Below are positions 1-5,177 of a DNA stretch of 5,537 nt, piece after piece. The stretch lies in the NCBI GenBank assembly GCA_023379555.1, contig JAMCQR010000031.1:1-5537 (forward strand), in the 5' to 3' direction. Source of the stretch: Thermoplasmatota archaeon (GTDB lineage Archaea; Thermoplasmatota; Thermoplasmata; Thermoplasmatales; GCA-001856825). The stretch's first letter is position 1. The number at the start of each line of letters is the position of its first letter. The notes under the pieces are model-generated. The model searched no databases. It saw only the letters and a list, made by a program, of their open reading frames with translations, and was not told where the DNA came from. The translations under genes were made by a program, and so were the position numbers.

Positions 1-240
1 GATATCGAGGACCGACTAAAGAAAAGGAATTACTCGAAATCAAAGATCATGGACAATATCGAAAGCGAAGCAATTGATCTGATTGGATCTGAAGCGGAAG
101 AGCTCCATCCTGGAAATGTCCACGAGATACTGAATTCAGATGTTGAAGAAACTGCCAATTTCGTAGAAAATGTAATTAAAGGGAAAAAGTCTACGAGTCT
201 GAAAATTGATCTGACAGAGGAAATACTAAAATGGTACTAG
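1..240 (+). CDS. AK6/Fap7-like adenylate kinase, C-terminal part (5' end outside window)
   Basis: The reading frame is open from the first base, so only the last 79 residues are seen; the internal ATG at 49 is not the true start. The segment RLKKRNYSKSKIMDNIESEA is the typical C-terminal region of AK6/Fap7 kinases (R-L-x-x-R-x-Y-S-x-x-K-I-x-x-N-x-E-x-E). The acidic, tryptophan-containing end (IDLTEEILKWY) also fits. Known members convert ATP and AMP to two ADP, and also act in late small-subunit rRNA maturation with ribosomal protein uS11. The P-loop lies upstream, outside the window, so catalytic competence cannot be judged. The stop codon overlaps the start of the next gene by 10 nt, which implies co-transcription and probably translational coupling. 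The family call rests on motif recognition of a fragment. Confidence 0.82.
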   Translation, partial: DIEDRLKKRNYSKSKIMDNIESEAIDLIGSEAEELHPGNVHEILNSDVEETANFVENVIKGKKSTSLKIDLTEEILKWY

Positions 241-842
241 ACAAAGCGAGGAATAGATCTGCGTTCCTGGTAGATGGGGTCGCTTCAAGACTCGAGAACG
301 TTAATCCGAACTCCATAACTTTGATATCGTTCTTTTTTGCCATACTCTTCGCAGTTTCGTACTACGTGGCCTCTTCGCGCTATTTCGAATTTCTGATTGT
401 TGCTTTTGTTCTATTAATCGCCTCTTCATACCTCGATGCACTCGATGGAGCTGTCGCCAGAAAATTCAAGAAGGAATCGAAGAAGGGAGATTTCCTTGAC
501 CATCTTCTGGACAGGTATTCCGATTTTATCATTTTATTTGGAATGACGATTAGTGTATTCGGAAACCTTTATTTTGGAATAATTGCGATAGCCGGGACTT
601 TTCTAAGTAGTTATGTTGGAACTCAGTCTCAGGCCGTGGGACTGAGTAGGATTTATTCAGGGTTCCCCGGACGCGCTGACAGGCTCGTCATAATCATGTT
701 AGTGATCATCATCCAAATATTTACAAATCGGATTCCTATTTTTGGATACTACATTACCTCGTGGGCATTACTCTTCCTTGGCGCCGCGGGTTTTGTCAAC
801 TCTGTCTATAGGTCCAGACTTGCTTACCGGTCTATTACCTAG
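231..842 (+). CDS. CDP-alcohol phosphatidyltransferase, probable archaetidylinositol-phosphate synthase
   Basis: This is an integral membrane enzyme of 203 residues that joins a CDP-activated lipid to an alcohol and releases CMP. The full family signature is present: D69, D72, G73, A76, R77, G86, D90 and D94 match D-x2-D-G-x2-A-R-x8-G-x3-D-x3-D, whose aspartates bind divalent metal and the CDP group. About six hydrophobic segments are visible, near residues 30-47, 53-68, 98-113, 115-130, 152-166 and 172-192, as expected for the fold. The GFPGRADR stretch at 144-151 resembles inositol-phosphate-type members and, with the short length, suggests archaetidylinositol-phosphate synthase. The exact acceptor alcohol is inferred. 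The ATG at 231 lies inside the end of the kinase gene and is preceded by AGAGG at 216-220, about 10 nt upstream. Residues 180-203 are encoded in a region that also codes, antisense, for the end of priL. Confidence 0.88.
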   Translation: MVLDKARNRSAFLVDGVASRLENVNPNSITLISFFFAILFAVSYYVASSRYFEFLIVAFVLLIASSYLDALDGAVARKFKKESKKGDFLDHLLDRYSDFIILFGMTISVFGNLYFGIIAIAGTFLSSYVGTQSQAVGLSRIYSGFPGRADRLVIIMLVIIIQIFTNRIPIFGYYITSWALLFLGAAGFVNSVYRSRLAYRSIT

Positions 843-1838
843 ATTTTTGGTTCTGTAAAAACCTAGAGGATGTGATATTTTTCCGGAGCTACACAGCAGA
901 TCCCTTTCCTTGTAACAGAGTCCAAGAGAACCTAGGGTCTGGCAGGATGGAACGCTGTACTCCCGTCCTCTCCCAGTTCCGGTTATGTGCTCTATCTGAT
1001 ATTTAGTGATCTTTTCCGCGAAGTCGGGTACGTCCCCAAAGTACTTGAGTATCTCATCGTTTGGCAGCCCTATCCTGTGCAGAAATGTCACAAGGAAGAA
1101 TCTAGAGGCGTGCGACGCGTTTGCTCCCTTCTTCATCTGGTCAATGATCTCCAGAAGACAGGGAGGGAAAGCTTTCTCATTGAGAGGGCCAAGGTTGGCC
1201 CTTTCCTGTCTGATCTCCCGCCCCTTCGATGCTATTTGTCCAACGTATCCCTTCAGCATGTTGTCGACTTCTGTGGGAAATTCAACAACTTCGTTGACGT
1301 CCTGCATGTATTTCTTATAAAATGCCTCCCTTACTATTTTTGCAACGACGTGCTTGGAGGCCACCACATTTCCATTCTTGAGCTCCTGATTGCACAACTT
1401 CAATTCCTTGTCATTGAAGACAACTGCGTTCTTCAGGAAAGAGGGGATGGGAATTAGATATCTGTCTCCTTGCTGATCTATATCCACGTTCAGCTCGTGG
1501 GATACCTGTTTCAGGATCCTTGTTTCTTTTTCTTTATCCAAGTTTTCATAGAGTGCTTTTCGTTCCTTAATCGCGTACCTTGCTGAAATGAAGTAGTCTC
1601 GTATGTAAGTGAGAATCACCTTTGTTATAAGATAATTGGCAACTCTCTTATCTGGATCAGTTGAAAAGGTAATTTCTTCTCCTTCGAGCACCTTGCCAAG
1701 TTGCGCCACTGCGACCGATATCTCTGACTCATTGTTTACGAGGAACGAGAGTATTGATGTCGATTTGTTTTCCTCGAAGTACTTGTTTAGACCCCTTTTC
1801 AGAAAAGGATATACGCCAATTAAGTCCTCAGTCTTCAT
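768..1838 (-). CDS. priL: DNA primase large subunit PriL
   Basis: This is the regulatory, iron-sulfur subunit of the archaeal/eukaryotic-type primase. It pairs with the catalytic PriS to make primers for DNA replication. The 356-residue product has an N-terminal helical domain (about 1-200) and a C-terminal Fe-S domain. The four cluster cysteines are visible: C227 in AFPPC, C299 in VPSCQTLG, C308 in GLC and C316 in LLC. Other family marks are YQIEHITGTG (280-289) and HPLGFY (323-328). The length is usual for the family. The start is set by an ATGA overlap with the stop of the upstream peptidase gene, so translation is probably coupled; no strong ribosome binding site is seen. After HPLGFY there is a 28-residue basic tail, mostly encoded antisense to the convergent lipid-synthase gene. 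A one-base change in the T5 run at 844-848 would put a stop at about residue 332, so the tail may be real or an error. No priS is in the window. Confidence 0.95.
   Translation of the reverse strand: MKTEDLIGVYPFLKRGLNKYFEENKSTSILSFLVNNESEISVAVAQLGKVLEGEEITFSTDPDKRVANYLITKVILTYIRDYFISARYAIKERKALYENLDKEKETRILKQVSHELNVDIDQQGDRYLIPIPSFLKNAVVFNDKELKLCNQELKNGNVVASKHVVAKIVREAFYKKYMQDVNEVVEFPTEVDNMLKGYVGQIASKGREIRQERANLGPLNEKAFPPCLLEIIDQMKKGANASHASRFFLVTFLHRIGLPNDEILKYFGDVPDFAEKITKYQIEHITGTGRGREYSVPSCQTLGSLGLCYKERDLLCSSGKISHPLGFYRTKNLGNRPVSKSGPIDRVDKTRGAKEE
844..882 (+). terminator. Possible oligo-T terminator after the lipid-synthase gene
   Basis: Two runs of five T on the plus strand (844-848 and 878-882) directly follow the lipid-synthase stop codon. 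Archaeal RNA polymerase commonly stops at such U-rich tracts without a hairpin. The runs also encode lysine-rich codons of priL on the other strand, so they could be there for coding reasons alone. Confidence 0.28.
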
Positions 1839-2911
1839 ACGATTTGTAGGTCTCTAGGCGCAGAAGTAATTATCTGCCCTCCATTCTTTGTAACGATCAC
1901 GTCATCCTCTATCCTCACTCCACCCTTCTTTGAAATGTACACACCTGGTTCAACCGTCACGACCATATTCTCTTTCAAGTAAAAATCTCCCTGTGGACTT
2001 AGTGCGGGATGGTCATGGACATTTAGTCCCAAACCGTGGCCGAGCCCATGAATGAATCTTCCCTTGAATCTTGAAGAGTCTATAACTTTCCTTGATGCCC
2101 CATCGACCACTTTTCCATTTTCACCGCTCTTGATGGCTTTAAACCCTGCTTCCTGAGCTTTGAAAACGGTCTCATACATCTCTTGCATCTCCTTGTCTGG
2201 TTTTCCGAAGAAGTAAGTTCTTGTCATGTCAGAGCAGTATCTCTGAAACTTAGCCCCGAAGTCCACAAGGACCACATCTCCTTTCTTTAGTTTCCTGTTT
2301 CCTCCGGAGAAATGGGGTTCGGCTGCGTCAGGTCCGAATGCAGCAATTGTGTCAAAGCTTGGAGAAGAGGCCCCGTTCTTCATCATCTCATAATTGACCA
2401 ATGCAGCGAGTTCATTTTCAGACATTCCATCCTTCAGCATATTTGGTATTGCCTCCCCTACTTTTGATACTATTTTGGCTGCTTCTCTTAACTTGGTTAG
2501 TTCCCTTTCCGATTTTATTTGTCTCAAACTTGAAATGGATTCTCCCACATCAACGAATTCCTTGTTCGGAAGCTTTTCTTTCAGGGAGAGGTAATCGGTA
2601 TGAGAAAGTCCAGAGAAGTTGATTCCCACAAAAGTGATGCCCTTGGTTACTTGTTTCAGTAGGTCGTCCCTTTGTTTTCCGGAGGTGAATACCTCCACAT
2701 CTAGATCCTCAGACCTTGCCGCTTCTTCTTCCAACTGGCTAGTTATAACCTTTAAGTTCTTTCTGGTAACAAAAACGTACGAGCCCTCAAACAGACCTCT
2801 TGCGAGTTGTGTGAAATAAAAGAAAGAGGGGTCATTGGAGCTTTCGGTTCCGTTATAAATGAGAATACCTTCGACGTTCTGGTTAAGATCAAAAAGTTTC
2901 TCCGCATCCAT
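1835..2911 (-). CDS. pepQ: M24-family Xaa-Pro peptidase (prolidase / aminopeptidase P type)
   Basis: This is a cytosolic metallopeptidase of 358 residues that cleaves X-Pro bonds in dipeptides (prolidase) or at peptide N-termini (aminopeptidase P). Sequence alone does not separate the two. Residues 1-125 form the creatinase-like N-terminal domain, and about 135-350 the pita-bread catalytic domain. All five dinuclear metal ligands are present: D217 (LVDFGA), D228 (SDMTR), H292 (HGLGHGLG), E321 (TVEPGVY) and E335 (VRIEDD). H200 and the HDHP at 299-302 fit the active-site surroundings. The ATG start fits the family N-terminus. GGAGG lies only one base upstream of it, and a TATA-like TTAATAAATA lies 15-24 nt upstream. 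It is the first gene of a two-gene unit with priL. In that arrangement the peptidase provides the promoter for the primase subunit. Confidence 0.94.
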   Translation of the reverse strand: MDAEKLFDLNQNVEGILIYNGTESSNDPSFFYFTQLARGLFEGSYVFVTRKNLKVITSQLEEEAARSEDLDVEVFTSGKQRDDLLKQVTKGITFVGINFSGLSHTDYLSLKEKLPNKEFVDVGESISSLRQIKSERELTKLREAAKIVSKVGEAIPNMLKDGMSENELAALVNYEMMKNGASSPSFDTIAAFGPDAAEPHFSGGNRKLKKGDVVLVDFGAKFQRYCSDMTRTYFFGKPDKEMQEMYETVFKAQEAGFKAIKSGENGKVVDGASRKVIDSSRFKGRFIHGLGHGLGLNVHDHPALSPQGDFYLKENMVVTVEPGVYISKKGGVRIEDDVIVTKNGGQIITSAPRDLQIV

Positions 2912-2912
2912 G

Positions 2913-2917
2913 CCTCC
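2913..2917 (-). promoter_or_regulatory. GGAGG Shine-Dalgarno-like site, abnormally close to the peptidase ATG
   Basis: On the minus strand GGAGG is followed by a single C and then the ATG at 2911. The sequence matches the archaeal anti-Shine-Dalgarno, but the one-base spacing is much shorter than the usual 5-9. It may be non-functional if the transcript is leaderless. The next in-frame ATG, GTG or TTG would remove conserved N-terminal sequence, so the start was kept. Confidence 0.35.
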
Positions 2918-2925
2918 AGAGACTT

Positions 2926-2935
2926 TATTTATTAA
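2926..2935 (-). promoter_or_regulatory. TATA-like box of the peptidase-priL unit
   Basis: Minus strand TTAATAAATA is centred about 20 nt upstream of the peptidase ATG, in a 104-nt AT-rich gap. This would place transcription start at or within a few bases of the ATG. A second candidate, GTAAATAT about 40 nt upstream of the ATG, would give a short leader containing GGAGG instead. The choice between them is open. Confidence 0.5.
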
Positions 2936-3015
2936 TCTAATTTTCTCTGATATTTACTTTATCTTTCAATTGACAATTTTACTACTAAGCCTCTGTAATT
3001 AGATCTATTGAATTT

Positions 3016-3576
3016 TCAGTCTTTGAACGTTACCGCAAATATTTCTCCGATGTCCGGAGCAACGATGTGACCGGCATTGTATTTGGAAAACGAAAATACC
3101 TCTTCCTTTCCAGGAATGTACCACGGACTAGTTCTGACAGCATCTATTGTGGTGAATGGGTCGTATTTTATCTTGGCATAGCTCATCCCTTCCGCATCTC
3201 TTCCTAGAAATATTGAGTTTCTCTGGGAGTAAGCCATATGGAGCAGATATATCAGGTGCTCCTTGAACTCAACCAGTTTCGAAAATGCATAATTGGGGAA
3301 CCTTCTCATATCGTCATCAAACAGCACGATCTTGGAATGACGCCGTTCCATCCTGTTCAAAATACCCTGGCTCTGGACAACATTTTCTGAAAATTCGACT
3401 CCCATAGGGAAGAGCATAACGAGGAAGTTGTTCATCGATTCAATCAGAAAATTCTCCTCTTCTCCAGTCATTTCCGGAAGAAAGCAGAGATACATCTCCT
3501 TATCTGGAAAAGAGCTGAAAGTCACGGGATCCTTCATCACAATATCCCTCGCTCTCTTCCCGATAGGTTTAATCAT
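3016..3576 (-). CDS. Uncharacterised 186-residue protein
   Basis: I do not recognise this protein. It is predicted to be soluble: there is no signal peptide and no clear membrane segment, although FLVMLF at about 51-56 is hydrophobic. The composition is rich in Met, Phe and Tyr, with a single cysteine (C31). Visible landmarks are a basic start (KPIGKRAR), an acidic patch FDDDMRRF (86-93), a helical stretch about 98-117 (FSKLVEFKEHLIYLLHMAYS), and an aromatic C-terminal half with KIKYDPF and SPWYIPG. It looks genuinely coding: long, with sensible amino-acid use, in a compact run of genes, and with a TATA-like box about 24 nt before its ATG. It lies 32 nt after the HD phosphohydrolase gene and 104 nt before the peptidase gene. 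No ribosome binding site is seen, which fits a leaderless message. It may be lineage-restricted. No function is assigned. Confidence 0.75.
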   Translation of the reverse strand: MIKPIGKRARDIVMKDPVTFSSFPDKEMYLCFLPEMTGEEENFLIESMNNFLVMLFPMGVEFSENVVQSQGILNRMERRHSKIVLFDDDMRRFPNYAFSKLVEFKEHLIYLLHMAYSQRNSIFLGRDAEGMSYAKIKYDPFTTIDAVRTSPWYIPGKEEVFSFSKYNAGHIVAPDIGEIFAVTFKD

Positions 3577-3596
3577 AGCCGTAAATGATGATAATC

Positions 3597-3603
3597 TATA
3601 ATT
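3597..3603 (-). promoter_or_regulatory. TATA-like box of the unknown gene
   Basis: Minus strand AATTATA lies in the 32-nt gap after the HD gene, centred about 24 nt upstream of the ATG at 3576. The spacing is what a leaderless archaeal transcript would show, and no Shine-Dalgarno site is present. Read-through from the HD gene is also possible. Confidence 0.45.
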
Positions 3604-3608
3604 ATTTG

Positions 3609-4712
3609 CTATTGGCTAGGAATATTCTTTCTCCTCAGGGCATCCCTAATTCCCTTTTCTTTCGCATTTTCAAAAACCAACAAGCCCACTCCCTCAAGCT
3701 CCCTTTCCAAGAATCCCATTATGGATGAAAAATCAGTTATTGGCCTTATAACTGAGTCGGTCAATACGTTCAGGACCTCCTTCTTGTAGGGAGACTTGAA
3801 GTACTGACATGACACAAGGCTACCTTCAAGGGAATCGACCAATTCTCCAAATTTCTCTTCATCTTCCTTCACGATTAGTCCCTTGGGAATCTTCCTTTGT
3901 TTTATGGATTCATACGTTTTTGGACTTTTCTTTTTAAGTTCCGCAATGAAATCGCAATCGTTCCACTGCACGAACTCCTCGAAATCTGGGTTCAACTCTT
4001 CCAGTGCATCGTTTGCAAGAGAAGCTGCTATCAATGCGGTCTTGTGCCTGTAGACCGTCCGGTACATCAGCATTCGTGCAACCATGAGCCCTTCTACGGA
4101 TGGTAGCCCCTTTTCCTCCACGCAGAATTCTCCTTCGTGAATTGTAAGTACCCTCAGGATTCTTGAAATGTCAACGGCACCCAGCGCGACTCCTGTATAG
4201 TGAGAGTCTCTTCCGAGGTAGTCAATCTGGTCAACGTCGCCATTACCGGAGATTAGTCGACTTAGGACTCCTTTCTTTCCCTTCAGTATGTTTACAACTG
4301 CACGTTTGTGCTGTCCCAGGATATCACTCAGCTCATTCTCGGGTGACTTGCCTTCTATGATGTCGATCGTTACGTCCAAATGATCTTTGCCATAGAGCTT
4401 TACCATCGAATCTTCAAGGGCGTGTGAAAATGGTGAGTGACCGACATCGTGCAGCAGCCCTGCCAGAGAGACATCCACAACATCTTCCTTCTTCAGATAA
4501 AGCCTGCTAGATGCCTCCCTTGCCAAATAGTGAGTTCCAAGCGAGTGTTCGAACCTTGAGTGTGTCGCCCCCGGGAATACGAGATAGGTGAATCCAAGTT
4601 GCTTGATTGTATTAAGTCGTTGAAATTCCTTTGTTTCAATTATCTTAGAGGCAGTATCCTCCAGTTCTATAGATCCGTAAATTGAGTCGTGAATCGTTTT
4701 CTTATTTGTCAA
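3609..4712 (-). CDS. HD-domain phosphohydrolase, SAMHD1/dGTPase-like (COG1078)
   Basis: This is a soluble metal-dependent phosphohydrolase of 367 residues. Its relatives include SAMHD1 and bacterial dNTP triphosphohydrolases, which remove triphosphate from dNTPs. Active-site elements are intact: H51-x-R53-x-x-H56 (THSRFEHSLG), the H88-D89 doublet in LLHDVGHSPFSH, and D161 in DVDQIDYLGRDSHYTG. R53, H56, H88-D89 and D161 correspond to R164, H167, H206-D207 and D311 of SAMHD1. MYRTVYRHKTALIAA (216-230) matches the conserved helix after the HD core. There is no SAM domain. The C-terminal third (about 240-367) is more divergent. The start is TTG at 4712: an in-frame TAA lies 27 nt upstream, with no ATG or GTG between, and the N-terminus KTIHDSIYG is family-like. 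A TATA box 22-28 nt upstream supports a leaderless message. A dNTPase role is inferred; many archaeal members are untested. Confidence 0.92.
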   Translation of the reverse strand: MTNKKTIHDSIYGSIELEDTASKIIETKEFQRLNTIKQLGFTYLVFPGATHSRFEHSLGTHYLAREASSRLYLKKEDVVDVSLAGLLHDVGHSPFSHALEDSMVKLYGKDHLDVTIDIIEGKSPENELSDILGQHKRAVVNILKGKKGVLSRLISGNGDVDQIDYLGRDSHYTGVALGAVDISRILRVLTIHEGEFCVEEKGLPSVEGLMVARMLMYRTVYRHKTALIAASLANDALEELNPDFEEFVQWNDCDFIAELKKKSPKTYESIKQRKIPKGLIVKEDEEKFGELVDSLEGSLVSCQYFKSPYKKEVLNVLTDSVIRPITDFSSIMGFLERELEGVGLLVFENAKEKGIRDALRRKNIPSQ

Positions 4713-4733
4713 CGATGCACAATTTTCAATGAA

Positions 4734-4740
4734 TATTTAA
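4734..4740 (-). promoter_or_regulatory. TATA box of the HD phosphohydrolase gene
   Basis: Minus strand TTAAATA is centred about 25 nt upstream of the TTG start at 4712. This is the standard archaeal distance from TATA box to transcription start, so the message would begin at or next to the start codon. No Shine-Dalgarno sequence precedes the TTG. This box supports the unusual start choice. Confidence 0.6.
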
Positions 4741-4813
4741 CACTTGACCATCCTTCATTCTTTACCAACCACACCGCGGGTATCTTGTGCTCGGCAAATA
4801 TAGGAATCATAAT

Positions 4814-5118
4814 ACCGGGCCACCGACACCAAAGGGCGATTGATAGACGCGAGCTCCCCATCAATTCTCCGCTCCGTGCCCCCACCGGCATCCAAGGTCC
4901 ACGTAACCGTTGCTCCCTTCCGGTCCTGGCGGATTCCCGTGATAACGAATACCGCTCCCCCCTCCGGGTGAGATGTACACAACCTGGATCTGGTGGGACA
5001 GAGTTTCGCTGAACATCAAGGGTTCGCATCCTCAAGGTTGCCTTCTATATCGGCTGTCGCCCTCGCGTATAGACGGTTTCGAGTAACAGGAGACGCCTAC
5101 CCTCCCGGCCAGCCCGGC
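4814..5118 (-). ncRNA. ffs: Signal recognition particle 7S RNA (archaeal SRP RNA)
   Basis: This is the RNA scaffold of the signal recognition particle; it binds SRP54 and SRP19 and targets membrane and secreted proteins. The minus strand holds the SRP landmarks in order. Helix 1: GCCGGGC (5118-5112) pairs with GCCCGGT (4820-4814). The Alu-domain U-turn motif is TGTTAC (5088-5083) within CCTGTTACTCGAAACCG. Helix 5 begins with CGACA (5059-5055) pairing TGTCG (4828-4824). The domain IV / helix 8 signature is CAGGACCGGAAGGGAGCA, with the GGAA tetraloop at 4921-4918. The length of about 305 nt is normal for archaea, and GC is about 60% against roughly 42% around it. A TATA-like box lies 26 nt upstream of the 5' end. 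Ends are estimated from helix 1 and may be off by a few bases. One oddity is that A4924 faces G4915 in helix 8, where a Watson-Crick pair is usual. Short ORFs crossing this region on both strands are not genes. Confidence 0.93.
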
Positions 5119-5139
5119 GTACTGTCAATCAATCTTCTG

Positions 5140-5147
5140 ATTAAAAA
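5140..5147 (-). promoter_or_regulatory. TATA box of the SRP RNA gene
   Basis: Minus strand TTTTTAAT, preceded by AAAC that could serve as part of a BRE, is centred about 26 nt upstream of the predicted 5' end of the SRP RNA at 5118. The run of five T also lies about 30 nt after the permease stop codon, so it may double as an oligo-T terminator for that gene. Confidence 0.6.
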
Positions 5148-5177
5148 GTTTGTCTGGAATGGGAGAAATTTGAATAA

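Noticed and set aside
987..1457. Plus-strand frames of 104-156 codons antisense to priL
   Set aside because: priL on the other strand is a certain gene with all cysteine motifs; these frames show no family features.
2394..2819. Plus-strand frames antisense to the peptidase gene
   Set aside because: They are serine- and leucine-rich shadows of a well-supported M24 peptidase.
2963..2980. Short inverted sequence around CAATTG in the gap before the peptidase gene
   Set aside because: It is a few bases long, AT-rich and not positioned clearly as an operator or a hairpin terminator.
3526..3555. ARDIVMKDPVTF at the start of the unknown protein, resembling a CBS-domain beginning
   Set aside because: The following residues do not continue the CBS fold pattern, so the match is short and likely chance.
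5019..5036. GGTTCGCATCC on the plus strand, resembling a tRNA T-arm
   Set aside because: The invariant A58 is missing, the flanks do not form a five-pair stem, and no acceptor or anticodon arms surround it; it is the complement of SRP RNA sequence.
4755..5096. Apparent frameshifted pseudogene on the minus strand, with segments such as VFVITGIRQDRKGATVTWTL in different frames and a G6 run that could shift frame
   Set aside because: The same bases form a full SRP RNA with helix 1, Alu motif and helix 8 signature, which explains the GC content and the chance ORFs better than a decayed gene.
4741..5120. GC-rich block as a horizontally acquired or chimeric insert
   Set aside because: Raised GC is expected for a structured RNA gene in a moderate-GC archaeon, and no insertion sequence or boundary repeats are present.
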